A stretch of 64,000 nt of DNA from Grifola frondosa. Taxonomy: Eukaryota > Basidiomycota > Agaricomycetes > Polyporales > Grifolaceae. The position numbers and the translations under genes were made by a program. Below, in pieces: positions 20,779 through 32,552 of the stretch. The stretch's first letter is position 1. Every line of letters begins with the position of its first letter. The stretch covers positions 62,001-126,000 of the forward strand of contig LUGG01000015.1 of the NCBI GenBank assembly GCA_001683735.1, written 5' to 3'. The notes below the pieces were generated by a model. That model was given only the letters and a program-made list of their open reading frames with translations, searched no databases and had not been told where the DNA came from.

Positions 20779-21554
20779 ATGTCTCAACGCAAGGTAAATG
20801 TCTTTAAAGTTTGGCTGTCCACACCCTGACTTCAAGCTCAGAGTTCTACCAGTTTCAAGAAGGGTCATGAGCGGGCCCGCTCGGACATTTATTCGGCTTC
20901 TCAAAGTTCAGCTAAGAGATCGAACGAACAAAGCGAATCGGATAAGGATCATGAAAGCGACGACGAACATACTCTCACTGCCTATGGCGACGTCTCTCTT
21001 ACAGAGGAGTACATCGCGCCTCCTTCTCCGTCGTCGCCGCGTTCTTTTCGTCCAAAGGTCAGTCGACCACGCATGCCACACAAACGTAGCGTCAGCCTAG
21101 CGCAGCTCCCAGAACCGGATTATGAGTCTTCGGTGAGCTCCATCATTATCCCGACGTTACTCCTTCCAAATCCGTTGTCTGTTCCCAGGACTTTCCTGAA
21201 GACTTTCTTTCTCATCTCCGCACCGTCCCAGAGCAACGGCTATCGTCAGCGGAGGACTTCCGCACGTTATTTAAAGCACTCAAATCCTCTCGCGAGAACA
21301 TTGTCACGGAGCAGCGTCGTTTAGGCGGCGGGTCGAAGCAGGATGTCTCTATTGCTACCGACTCGCCGAGATCGTCCCGTCGCACTGGTGGCACTTCTCT
21401 TTTGTCTTCAACATCTGCAGAGCTTCCGGGTTCAACAACGCCAGAGAGCACACCTGTTCCCACCGAGAAACTATCTCGCATCTCTAACAAATCGTTACGC
21501 CGCATGCCCATTCCCAGGTGGAATGACAGTGAGAACCTTGGGGATCGGAAATGA
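20779..21554 (+). CDS. Hypothetical Ser/Arg-rich protein
   Basis: Three exons (20779-20793, 20842-21132, 21189-21554) with canonical GT-AG introns give a 223-aa protein with exact phase closure. It is rich in Ser, Arg, Asp and Pro with no globular domain (motifs SDKDHESDDEHT, PPSPSSPRSFRP, KSLRRMPIPRW). A short predicted helix, DFPEDFLSHLRTVPEQRLSS...LFKALKSSREN, could be an interaction motif. The first exon codes for only five residues. I do not recognise a family. The gene stands head-to-head with the carrier gene. Confidence 0.65.
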
Positions 21555-21921
21555 GTGGGCAATGGGGTTTGTCCGGCTCTTGTCGTCACTTCTGAACAAT
21601 CCTGTATCAACACACCCAGGCTGCATCGCACGGCCTTTTGTGTATCGTAAATTTTTGTGTCGGTAGAGTTCGATGGAATTCTGGTTTTGGTTGCTGGATG
21701 GACCTAGATCATGAGTCAGCGCCACCTGGGAGGCGTGACTCTAATTCTGACTTCGACCCAATTTGACCACGACTACCGCGACGTCGAGGGCAACGTGCAT
21801 CTCACAGGCTTGATTGCCTCCGATAATCTCCTTTGTTCTCATCGCACGCTGATTCTTAAGTCGATGCACTGCGAGCGAGCCGCTGAGCCACTCCCCTAAC
21901 TTACGACTCTCCACCTCGTTC

Positions 21922-23565
21922 ATGGCACTGGACATCGACCCCGATGTGCAGGAACGGGTCACCGTACCCCCGGATTCGTGGAAGACGTCTTTCCGAGCGA
22001 TATCATGGGCATATGGGTGCAAGTGTGCTACGATGCATCCGAGGCCCCCTCACTATCATGATCTCCTATCCCGCACCAAATATATGACTGCGCCAGAGGA
22101 GACATCTCACTCGAACATCGATCTTAATCCTTCTCTTGCAGGGGTTCAAGCCGCAGCAGACTCACTAAGGGAATATGAGATCGATGTCGCCATATCGCGT
22201 CCGGATAAAGTCGTCGTTGGGGAGGATGCGTATCGAGTGGAGCCTGTGCTATTTGACGGTGCGTTGGATGAGGAAGAGGTAGCACTCGCGAAGAAGAGGT
22301 GGGATGAGACTGTGCAGGCGTTGTTGAGCGGGGTGCTAGAACGTTTGCCTTCGAACTTGGTGCTGGAGGGTTCGCCAGAGATGAAGCCATGGGATCTGAC
22401 GGCATTGGAGACGGCTCTGGATAGCCCCGATGCAGTGGATTCGACGGACTCGGAGCAATCTGTCGCGTCGGATCCCCCGCCTCAAACGCCAAAGCCAACA
22501 AAGAAGTCGTATGCGCGGGTCGTAGGACCTCACGGCGACCCGCCCGTATTCTCGCCACTCCCGTCGAAGCTGCTGAATGCGGCGGCACTGACGTTCATCC
22601 CATCGACACCAGCGTCGGTAGATCCCACCCGCTCCACGGCGCATGACCCCGTCACTCCTCCATTGACATCGTCATCGCATTCATCAGACTCTCCATTTTC
22701 GTCTCCTACCTACGAATTCCATTTTCCGTCGCTCAACCCAAGCCCACCGGCAGATCGTGCTCGATCACTACCGCCGACGTTGCAGAAAGACGAGCATGGA
22801 TTCTACGTCGAAGTAGGCACGGGCGTTACAGCCGACAACCATACCTCGACGCGCAGCGCGACCCCGCGCCGCCCATCCGCTGCATTCCTCCCTGCGTTCC
22901 TCACGGACGGTTCTGCACCCACCCGCACGCGTAACTCGAAGACGCGGGAAATCGTCGACAGGCTGCGATCCACCGCAGGTACACATACGAAATCCCGCAA
23001 GGCACGACGCCAGTCCTCCATATCTGTCCCGGTCGATTCCGTAGCGATAGACAGCGATGGGTGGATCAGCGGTCCTGCCAGCGAAGAGCGCACGCAAGAC
23101 AAAGGAATCACGGACGACGGGTGGGTCGAGGGCTCCACGCGCAAGCGGGGCTCGCATAAACGCACCACCAGCAACGTCAGTGCCGCGATGTCCTCATCTT
23201 CCGCCTCTGCCTCAGTTGCCTCCCCCGCTGCATCGACGTCCAGCCTGGGTGCCGCCGCTGTGCCTGCAGCTCGGCCCACATTCTACTCTGCTGGCTTCTC
23301 TGCATACGCGAGCCCGCTGATGACGGCGAATCCTGCGATGGCGCAGGCCGCAGCATATATGCAGATGCAGTATCAGATGCAGGCGCAGCAATGGTCGATG
23401 CAGATGCAGATGCCCGTGCCGGTCCCAGTCCCAGTCCCGATGGGGTACTCCGCGTATGCGCCGTACGGGCTCGCATCGCCCATGTCATTCGCGCTGCCCA
23501 TGCAGACGATGCCCCCACTGTACGATGCGAAGAACAAGGCGGCCGGCGCCGCGCTTGTGCAGTAG
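21922..23565 (+). CDS. Hypothetical low-complexity protein
   Basis: An open frame of 547 codons with no recognised domain. Residues about 75-150 are acidic-helical (YEIDVAISRPDKVVVGEDAY and LDEEEVALAKKRWDETVQAL). The middle is Ser/Pro/Thr-rich with SYARVVG and two DGW motifs (DSDGWISG, TDDGWVEG). The C terminus is Met/Gln/Pro-rich (YMQMQYQMQAQQ, PVPVPVPVP). The first 75 codons include a stretch (from about 22017 to 22141) that looks partly intronic (...TTCTCTTGCAG at 22131-22141), although the frame is open through it. The N terminus is therefore uncertain. Confidence 0.6.
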   Translation: MALDIDPDVQERVTVPPDSWKTSFRAISWAYGCKCATMHPRPPHYHDLLSRTKYMTAPEETSHSNIDLNPSLAGVQAAADSLREYEIDVAISRPDKVVVGEDAYRVEPVLFDGALDEEEVALAKKRWDETVQALLSGVLERLPSNLVLEGSPEMKPWDLTALETALDSPDAVDSTDSEQSVASDPPPQTPKPTKKSYARVVGPHGDPPVFSPLPSKLLNAAALTFIPSTPASVDPTRSTAHDPVTPPLTSSSHSSDSPFSSPTYEFHFPSLNPSPPADRARSLPPTLQKDEHGFYVEVGTGVTADNHTSTRSATPRRPSAAFLPAFLTDGSAPTRTRNSKTREIVDRLRSTAGTHTKSRKARRQSSISVPVDSVAIDSDGWISGPASEERTQDKGITDDGWVEGSTRKRGSHKRTTSNVSAAMSSSSASASVASPAASTSSLGAAAVPAARPTFYSAGFSAYASPLMTANPAMAQAAAYMQMQYQMQAQQWSMQMQMPVPVPVPVPMGYSAYAPYGLASPMSFALPMQTMPPLYDAKNKAAGAALVQ

Positions 23566-24239
23566 TGCTTTGTGCGTGTTTCTTGTTTGGTGTGTCGGGC
23601 AAGAAGGACTGATCGGAATTGTTGGGTCTGCGCAGGCTTCGAAGATGTTGTATCCCTTCCCCACTCGCTCGCTTGCTGTAGTAGTTAGTGTTTCGATTGT
23701 ATGCCTCACTGCTCACCTCACGGACATTGTTGTTGCCATGATCCCTTTTTGATATTCTCTTGATTTTTTTCCTTGTGTTTTTTGCAGGCGGTGTATGCGA
23801 GTACGGTGAAGGTTCTAACAAACGCGGAGATTCACCCCGCGTTATTTCATTAGTCCGTGTTTATGCGCAATATATTTGTGCGTTGGTAGCCACTCATCAT
23901 CATTTGCGGGGGATCCTTGCATGAGAGCGGATAAAATGTGGTCAATATGGCTATAACAGAGCGTACGAACAACATTATGAACTAGGTATAAAAAGACATA
24001 ACAAAGGTACTTTTGATGATCAACTGTGCCACCTACGACCTGCCAGCATCATGCGCGGACTGGCCATCACACGGAGAGCCACTTCTCCGCAGCTCATCCC
24101 TCTTGGGAGGGAAGAAGACGCGGGGACGACCCGCCAGGTTTGGTACTCCGCGTGCAGCGCAAATCTTCACATCGTCGAAGGACTCAGATTGCACAGTGAA
24201 CACCACCCGCAAGTCAGTTTCCTTTGCAGCAGGGGCGAA
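23566..24239. other. 3' UTR and intergenic DNA
   Basis: The frame from 24051 is open into the next gene but shows no conserved sequence before 24240. Nothing else was recognised. Confidence 0.35.
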
Positions 24240-24855
24240 ATGGTCTTTCAGCTCATCCCACAGCCACTCCCTCCAACATTTACTAGCCTCTATCGCTTGT
24301 TCTTGAGAACAACCAGCGCATCTGTGGCTTTGTCACCGCCGCACCACGCGCCAGCTTCGCAAGTTGTGGAAACCCACTTTGTAGGTGCGGCACAAATGAT
24401 CCGCCGCTTACAAAACGAACAACTGGGCGATGATCAGCGGGAGATGCTCATTTGTTGGTATGAAGAATGGCAACGTCGGAGTAAGTATTCTTGTCTTTCG
24501 CAATATCATGATCATAACATGATCTGGTCACGTAGTGGACAACACGCTATCACTTCAAGTCGCTTCCGCCAAATCCCGCGGTCTCCCTCATCTTTTAATC
24601 CGCAACATCGCCCTTTTGTCTGACTCCCATCGAGATCTTAGTTCGAATCCGTATGTCACTATGCAGTATTGGAAGGGCCAGCTCCCACCCGACTCTCCTG
24701 AATATCAACCCAAGGCTGTGCGGGTTGGTTCGCGTGTCAATCATAGGGACGAAAAAAGGTCCAAGTGGATGAAAGTCACTAGCGCTGCTTGGAGCGCCCT
24801 TGGGGAATTGTTCGGATGGCAGAAGCCAAGGATAGCCTCTCATTGGGTCGTCTGA
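24240..24855 (+). CDS. LYR-motif-like mitochondrial protein
   Basis: Two exons (24240-24480 and 24536-24855) joined in phase across a 55-nt intron (GTAAGT...ACGTAG) give about 186 aa. The N-terminal region has SLYRLFLRTTSASV, the arrangement seen in Complex-1/LYR proteins, followed by helices QMIRRLQNEQL and EMLICWYEEWQRR. The second exon continues with MDNTLSLQVASAKSRG and a basic C terminus. LYR proteins act as small mitochondrial assembly adaptors bound to acyl-carrier protein. The start at 24240 puts the motif near the N terminus as expected; an upstream in-frame ATG (24051) would add 63 unconserved residues. The family call is moderate. Confidence 0.55.
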
Positions 24856-25312
24856 CGGATGAAGGGAGGAGATCTTGAAGTACTGTACCATTTCGACCAA
24901 CTGTTCGGTCATGCGTCACACAGGCCTCCGAACCATCACTCAGTTAATGTCATGCCCAGTCAAAACACCGTATATTCAAGTCGATTTGTATCGTTTACCA
25001 TCAACGAAAATCAATGTATCGAGACCAATAGATTGTGATGGATATATGGCAGTATCTGAGATTTTTTTCGATTGATATCCATTGAGAATCTATTCGGGAC
25101 AATACGAGATATTCTTATCGAATTGAATTGATTTTACATGTTACTGAACTGCTATTGTGGTCGATTTACATCAAACCGGATCAATCTACATAGTTCCCGG
25201 TTCCCCGCCTCTATGCATTGCAGAATCCCCTTTCGCCAAGAATGTCTGCAGCATAGGTTGTAAGCTGGGAGATTAGTAGATAGATCAATAGACACTTACT
25301 TCAATGTACCAG

Positions 25313-26305
25313 CTACGCTGCCAGCTCGTCTACTCTAGCCATAGCATCTGCCTTCTGAACATAGTGAAAAACATAAGTTTATTCATTCGAAACAATGTGA
25401 GCAGACTCACCATGCGCTTGGCAAGATCCCCGTAAACCTTCTTCTTTGCTGCGGAAAGACCCTTGAAATGATCTTCGAACTCAGTCTTCTTGCCGTTTGG
25501 ATGCTCCTTGAGCCAATCTCTTGCGCAGAGGTTACTATAATATTCAATATACGATTAGAACGGTTCAGCAAGAGCGCCGCAAACGTACTCACTGAGGCGT
25601 TATCGCAATCCCAGGGGTCCAAGACGATTTGGCGTCCACGTTTGTAGCCTTCGCTCGTTGCTTCTTTGATCTCGTATTTACCGCTGCCGGCACGACCTTC
25701 GAAACCTTAGGCGCAGTCGTCGGGGACACAGCACTACTAATCGGGGCAGATTGCATGGCCGCTGATGCAGGGATACCTGCTGCCGGCTCAACCGGCGCCG
25801 CAACATGCACCGCACCGGCGGATGTCGCTGGCACAGGTGTCTTCGGCGCCATACCAGGTTCCGCAAGTGTAGTCGTCGAGGCACCAGGATTAGCCAGAGC
25901 TACAAGTGCACTAGCAGCGTCAGCAAGTGAAACAGTTACAGACATTGTGTGAATGGCGTGAGGATCCATCGGACTAGCCAGAGCAGATATATCAACCGTA
26001 GACATCACTGCAGTCTGCCTGATAGGTGACCCAGTAGCATAGACAGATGAAGCTGAGCGACTTAGTCTCTTGGAGCGACACAGAATGAGTTGTTGCTGCA
26101 CAGGGTGTGAAGTGTTCGGAGACGACAACAAAGAAACATCCGAGGCATTTAGGGAAGACTCCGCAACCGGGGCGTCAGACTTCTTCCGCGAAATGTGACA
26201 ATGAGGGGATTGATCTTCAGTATGCTTGGCCTCACCGCATGAGATAGGCCACTTAGAGATGGGCGGTACACATTGCGACCAACTGCATGACGACAAGTAC
26301 CGCAC
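25313..26305 (-). CDS. Ala/Pro-rich protein with a short C-terminal HMG-like helical segment
   Basis: Three exons join in phase: 26305 to about 25592, then two short exons ending at the stop at 25313-25315. The first about 230 residues are low complexity (Ala, Pro, Ser, Val) with the basic patch NTRSKKQRAKATN, a likely nuclear signal. The C-terminal segment has CARDWLKEHPNGKKTEFEDH, FKGLSAAKKKVYGDLAKRM and ADAMARVDELAA. Its aromatic/basic spacing is reminiscent of an HMG-box helix pair, but it is shorter than a full box. The product is unknown; a DNA- or chromatin-binding role is only an inference. The upstream start is uncertain because the frame extends without a conserved N terminus. Confidence 0.55.
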
Positions 26306-26335
26306 ACACAGAGCCAGGTCTTCCCGAAAGATTGA

Positions 26336-26352
26336 TTATATATATATATATC
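26336..26352. repeat. (TA)n microsatellite
   Basis: Seven to eight TA units in the short spacer between two minus-strand genes. Confidence 0.8.
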
Positions 26353-26460
26353 ATCTATATCAATCTAAGTAACTAAAGATAGCCCAGCGGCTCTAGTGTC
26401 GTAAGCAGCAGATAGGAAGGTAGAATAGTAGAATCACTCGTAAGCAGGGACTCCTATGTC

Positions 26461-29400
26461 TCACCTCTCCCTCATATGCCGTTCCACCTGCGCCATAGCG
26501 CTCCCAACGTCCTTGCAGAAAGCGTCATCCCCAAGGAGCTTGACTATCCCCGCGCGCTTGAACGACTCGAACGGTCCCTTTTTGAGGTGCGTGATGTACA
26601 GTGGAACTCCGCGGCTCTACGAAAGATGTTAACGAAAAGATCCGTGAGTACGTGAGGTGTCGACGCACATGATATGTCTCCATCAGCTCGTAGAAAATTT
26701 GGACCGCTCTAGACGTGATGATGTTAGTGGTGGCGCAAGGACAAAAAACTCGGGTACGTACGATGCGTCAATGCTGTCCACATCCGCCAGGTGAAACACA
26801 AGTACGTTCGCGTGTTGCCTGTGCGGCTCATCAGATGGGTGATGTTTGTCGTGCCCATACAACTCGAGCCGGCGTAGGCGTTCTGAAGGCGTACGTGAGA
26901 ATTGTGAGCACGCCGATATCGCGATCAAAATCAAATCATCTTACCTTTGAGCTGCGCAGTATTCGCTACCATTAATCATGTCAACACATCCGTTCAGAGG
27001 CGCAGAACAGAGAGGACGCATGCGCACCGAAATCTAAATTCTCGCGTATTCGCACGATCAGTGCGCCCGCCACGTCCTCTTCGGCTTCCGGGTTCTCGTC
27101 AATGGGCTTCCATCTATCAGTGCCAGGAATCCGTCCCTGACAACGCGATATGTCTTCAGCCACACACTGTCTGTCAGCAGAAGAATGGACCAACCAGGAT
27201 TGTCATGCGTGTCTTCGAGGAACGGTGGACGACAAGTAGCAATGAGATGACCAAGCTCACTGCAATGCCTATCTCGACATTCCAAATGATTGTCAAGAAG
27301 AACGTGAGCGACATCAGAAGAATGTCAATCCAAGCCCGCATCCTGGAATATCGTACGATTGCACATCAAAGTCAACAACAAAGCATATGCTCGCAAGCCG
27401 ATAGAAGACGGACCTCCAGTAAAATATCACATCATGCGGAAGCTCTGCAAACAGCGAAAACACGATCAAACAGATGCTGTGAACCGATCCTGAGCGACAT
27501 CACGCATTCGAGAACTGCAGTGAGACTTACATGGACGCAAGCACACATTTCGGCAGATAGTAGAGCCATGGGAGAAGAAAGAACGTTGCGAGCAAGACAA
27601 GGCCGGAGCATACAAGCGACGCCATTTGGGTACGCCCGCCCAGGTCTGCGTTCACCTTCGACCTGCCAATCAACAAATTCAACCGTCTCAGACGCCATTT
27701 ACAAAAAGATGTCCGCTTACCGAGTGATGGAGCCATATGCTGGGAGGGTCCCAGGGACGAATGAGCCGACGATGTTCCCAGCCCCGAGAGCGACCAGCTC
27801 CCGGTTCGGACTTATGCTGTATCCGAACCTCCCGGCATTTTGCTTCGCGGAGACAATACTGTCCAAAAACCCTATAATGGAGCATAGCCTACAATGCAAC
27901 CATGATTATCGAAAAGCTGGCCGGGAAATTTTGAGACGCGCTCACACAGCCGTTGAAGTCGTTCTTCTCAGAAAGCGCAGAGTGATCGTGCGCAGCGGGA
28001 ACTGGATGAAGGAACTTCCCGTGTTGATGGGCACAGTACCCAAGATATCTACCCCATCTTCGTCCCAATCGAATTCGTCGGATAAGACTATGTATAATGT
28101 CAATCAGTATATTCTTACAATGACAGGCATTGCATGGACTTACTAGTAGAACATACGACAACGATGAACACCTCTGGCAACCGATAGATGAACCAGTACT
28201 TCTTGAAGACACCCTTGATGCTCCGGAAGCACACCAGGATAGCCAGCGAAGTGAAGCTAATGATGGTCGTCAGTCGGTGCGCATGCGTAAATGCATTGTT
28301 GACCAAGAAGAAGAGCTTGTCCAGCGTCGATTTCGGTTGGAGGACATGCTCAAGCTCGGTCAGTCCGAACATTGGAATAAGCTGCTCTCTATCGACAACA
28401 TGAACACCTATGAATAGCAGTTGCGAGGAGGCAAGCGCTCACATCATGATTACGACTGCCACCGCAGTCACGAACCCACGCAAGAGCGCACGACTGAGGA
28501 CAACGTCCAGAAATCCGAGTCGGAAGAGGCCCAACAGGAAACTGATCAAGCCAACCTGTACTCGGGTAAGCGTCACGTCAGTGGATGTTACATGCTAGTG
28601 CGACATCCATACCTGGAAGGTTATGATCGTGGATATCGCTATACCAAGCACCTGGGGATCGACGGGATGCGTGTGCGGATCAGAATGCAGTATCTCGTCG
28701 ACAGCCTGGCCGACAAGCAATGAGAGGGAGGCTTCCGGAGCGACATTCAGTTGCCGAGACGTTCCAAGGAGTGCATATACAATGCCAGGTATGGACGCTG
28801 AAAACTGGTTTACCGATATTAGACGATCATCCGGGCCGCTGGGAAATGAGAACATACCAGACCAGTTACAGGGCTCAGTTTTGCGAGAGACGACGCATAA
28901 GAGACGGATTGGGGTATCAGCATGCAGGCAACCGTTACGCCGGCGAGAACATCGCCTCCAAGACTGACAATATGTCACTGTCAGGATATATTATCCACAA
29001 ATATACAAACAATGCAGCCAACTCACAGGGAGAGTGAGTATTCAGGTATCCAAGCAGTCGAAGGTATGTAGTACTTTACTTTTGCCCATGTTGACTTTCT
29101 ACGGATATCTGGAGCGGGGAAACCTGACAAAGTCAAGTTAGTTCGAAGTCGCTGCAGGCCGTGCGATACTTGGGGGATTATTCGAAATTGAACAGAAGTG
29201 TACAATGCAATAGAGAGGGATTCTCGTCCCCAACGCCTTATAAATAGGATGAAGGATTGACACACAGCCTGACCGCACCACATAGCGCATAGCAGAACTG
29301 CAACTGCAAGATACAGTTCTCGCATTCACTCTCAGAACGATGTTAGAGCGAGCTCTCCCTATTGATGTACAGCACTTGCATATGACTGGCCTCTGTTATT

Positions 29401-29780
29401 GACAAGACATTCAAGCAATCCGGTACCAGAGACCAGATCAAATGTAACTTGACAATCATAGGTTCCAGCTACGTCAAGCACTGGGCATCCAGGACGAATT
29501 GAGTGCAGAATATCAACATACCTCGGGCTGTCCTCGTTCCGTATTGTTGAGAGCCGTGCTCAACATCTCCGCCAAGGCCATCTAATAATGCTGTGCGTTC
29601 TTCCGCAATCCCCGCCGTGTGTGGAGTCATGGTACCGCTTCCAGAGCCTACGCTTGGTGGCTCAAAATACAGGCCTCTTAGAGATGACGGTGTGGATGTG
29701 CGTCCAAGGTGCGGTTGATAAGAGCGGCTGTCAGACGCACGCTCGTTGGCAGCCTCGCGGCCAACGCTATGTGGATCCAT
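26461..29780 (-). CDS. SulP-family sulfate/anion permease with STAS domain
   Basis: A many-exon membrane transporter. The N-terminal exon (29780-29522) is hydrophilic. The SulP core follows: YYIPSTAWIPEYSLSL, GGDVLAGVTVACMLIPQSVS (the family signature), GLFSASIPGIVYALLGTSRQ, NVAPEASLSLLVGQAV, then SAKQNAGRFGYSISPNREL and GAGNIVGSFVPGTLPAYGSI. Further membrane segments continue to about 27290. A cytosolic STAS domain ends the protein (SLIVRI-like, NVLVFHLADVDSIDAS; last exon YITHLKKGPFESFKRAGI..., stop at 26461). It should be a proton-coupled sulfate or related anion carrier. Its branch resembles the fungal proteins with a long N-terminal tail, some of which are vacuolar (inference). Exons between 29500 and 29160 are not resolved. 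Confidence 0.88.
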
Positions 29781-30276
29781 CTCGCAGCTGTATGAGGTCG
29801 ATATTCGTTATGCTCACTGCGTCCAGTTTGAACTGTCGAGATGCCAGCTTGTCCAGGAATAGGGTATGTAAAATCAGTATCCAAGTGTATACTAGTCGTA
29901 AATATTCATGAGCCCCGGAGAATGTGCCGTCTAGAAATCAGAACGAAGGAGGCGTTCGAAGTGCCGCACGCCTACGCTGAAATATTGGTGGCTGCCGGGA
30001 AGCCGACAGCAGACGCTCGGCGAAAATATAGTCGCTCACACAATCGCGCATGACGTGCCAGCTGGAACCCCCTTCGCGGTGCATTTTCCTTGTTCCGTTA
30101 CGTCTGTCTCCCTCACTCACGGATGCTTTACATCACATGTCGTACATCGCATCATATATGCAGTTAAGAACTAGTATGGCACAAATGAATTACAGGAGTT
30201 GCTGATGAAAACGAGGGAAATCCACTAAAAGTGCAAGAAGGGGGAGTCCTTGAGATAGCTAGGCAGCCCGACGACC
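29781..30276. other. Intergenic, nothing recognised
   Basis: About 500 bp between two minus-strand genes. It holds the probable promoter of the SulP gene. No ORF is supported. Confidence 0.4.
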
Positions 30277-31950
30277 TCATGCGGTCGCATTGTTGAAAAT
30301 CAACAAGTTGGGCGTGCCGGTCGGGAGGGGCTCCAACGCGTCTTCGGTCGCCAGTGCGAGGAGCGCAACCTTGAGCTGCTTGGGCGTCAGAGTCTTCGGC
30401 CCGTCGGGAACCGGGGCAATGACCTCCTCCACGAGCTGTGGGGAAGGGAGGAACGTCGACGCCCAGCTCGGCAGCGACTCGTGCGCAAGACTGTACATCC
30501 GTGCGAGCGAGGGTGCCGTGAATGGCTGCAGCTGCATGGCGGGCGGGACAAGATCGGGGGTAACGGAGGGGTTGAAAGTCGAAGAGGGATAGAGCGAGAG
30601 CAAGTATGCAAGCATGCCAGCGGTGTGCGGGGAGGCCATAGAAGTTCCAGACATGGTCGTAGTCGCAGTCTGGCTTCCGATATAGGTGGAAAGAATGTTC
30701 AAACCTGGCAAATATGCAAGATATTATGACATGATGACGTATAGGTCAAGAAGAGACATACCAGGTGCGAAAACGTCAACGCAGGGGCCGTGGTTGGAGA
30801 AGTAAGCCCGATCATCACCGAGAGTGGAAGCACCAACAGTGACAGCCTTCTCAGCAGCCGCAGGGGAATTGTTGCAAGCATCCCGGTTATCGTTGCCTGC
30901 GCAGCGTAAGCACATCATTTCATTTGTCTGATCCAAACAGCTTACCAGCAGCAACAGCGAAGTGCATGCCCGCATCGACGGCCTTGTTGACAGTATCATC
31001 CAACGCCTTGGACTTTCCTCCACCAAGACTCATGTTCGCGACAGACCCCTTGTGCTTCGTCTTGCCAGTCTCCAAGAATTCCTTCTTCGCCAATGCAGCC
31101 TTCGCTGATGCTTGCTGTGCAGCCCAGACGACTCCACCAACAACGTCGCTCATAGTTCCGCTGCCGTTGCTTCCCAGGACCTTGACAGCGATGACGTGGG
31201 CGGCCTTAGCAACACCATACTTGCGCGATGCAATAGTTCCCGCGCAGTGAGTACCGTGGCCGTTGCCGTCCTCATCGACATCGTTTTGCGGGATCGTCTT
31301 GCCCCACGAAGCGCGACCCTCGAACTCAGTGTGGTTGATGTTAATGCCAGTATCAATGACATAGACGTCGACGCCATCGCCTCCGCTGGCGTCATACTCG
31401 TACTTCGTGAAAGTGCCGAAAGTAAGCCTGCCCCGGTGGCTCACCCTTGCCAGACCCTGGTCACGAGGAATGTCAGAGGAGTCATGCATATTGGGTACGG
31501 ACTCACCCAAGGAGCACCCTTCTGTGTCTCCGCCCCTTCAATATCAATGTCCATTGTTCTAACAATCTGATCCTTCTCAACGTACTCTACCTCCGGCATC
31601 CGCCGGATCTGGTGGACGGTATCCTCGCTGAACTTGCCAGCATAGCCCTTCACGTGTCCGTCATAGACATGGCTCAGACCACCCATCTCGTCATGGAGCG
31701 GATTCACCTCGTGGACGCCCTGCAGGAAATTCATGTGGTTCTGCATGAGGGCAGGCGCAATATCGCCCTTCAGCATGACGATGTAGGAGTTGTTAACGGT
31801 CCCGTGCGGGTGCTCCGCGACCATCAAGGGCGCAATTGCGATAGCAGAACGCTCGCGGAGGATGTCATAGGGATGTGTAGAGAGCGGCGTGGCATATCCC
31901 GACGACGCTAAGGATACAACTAGCAACGATATGCAAAGGAGAGACGACAT
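30277..31950 (-). CDS. Secreted subtilisin-like serine protease (S8A, proteinase K/cerevisin type)
   Basis: Four exons (31950-31507, 31456-30946, 30896-30762, 30704-30277) join in phase across 47-58-nt introns. The protein has a signal peptide ([20 protein letters not shown]), an I9 propeptide ([20 protein letters not shown] to [13 protein letters not shown]) and then the S8 catalytic domain. The triad is visible: Asp in VYVIDTGI, His in [10 protein letters not shown] and Ser in SGTSMASPH. The oxyanion Asn region ([11 protein letters not shown]) and [13 protein letters not shown] are intact. The length of about 500 aa fits the family. The C terminus extends about 60 residues beyond the usual end with a Pro-rich segment. 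It is likely extracellular or vacuolar, for protein breakdown. The gene is divergent from the epoxide hydrolase. Confidence 0.92.
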
Positions 31951-32552
31951 GGTCGCCAGAAGGACAGATGAGAGATGCTCCGGTCATGCGCCGCAGCTGA
32001 TAACGCATTGCGCGGCCTATTTGCGCATATTGACAAAGTGGCTGACTTACATCGCACACCGCACTTCACCAGAGGTGCGCAATAAGCGACTCATAAGGTG
32101 AACAGCCGTGTACGTATGGACAACTCCGCACCGGTCGGCAATGTATCGAGGGGAGAAAGGAACTTGAGGAGATGTGGCGAAATTTGTCGAAATACCTGAT
32201 TTGATGACAGTAAGTACTTCATTGATTGTTCGAATGAGATATTAGCTGTACATAATGACTGAGGAGTGATTCCATCTACATATAGCATGCTATTTATTTA
32301 ACGACAGGTGTCTGTCGCATCGAGAGACGACCTTGCTCTCTATCACCGTTCATCATCCAACAGTGGGCGTCAGCCTGACATATATTCCGAGCTTACCCAG
32401 GCTCACCCCATCACATAGAAGTGCTTATCATGTGAGTAGAATCATTCTGATGTGATGAAGTTGCTGATACGGTCTGTTACCCCATTTAAAGGCCGAGCTC
32501 CAGATAATCTGTCTGTCAATCTGTATCCCACCGCAGCCTTCACCTCGCTACT
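31951..32552. promoter_or_regulatory. Shared divergent promoter region
   Basis: About 600 bp between the start codons of the subtilisin (minus) and the epoxide hydrolase (plus). No specific binding site is claimed. Confidence 0.4.

Noticed and set aside
22803..23279. Minus-strand open frames opposite the 547-codon protein
   Set aside because: They are shadows of a GC-rich, low-complexity coding region and have no independent support.
26947..28146. 399-codon plus-strand open frame
   Set aside because: It is antisense to the SulP permease exons, which carry clear family homology on the minus strand. The plus-strand translation has no domain.
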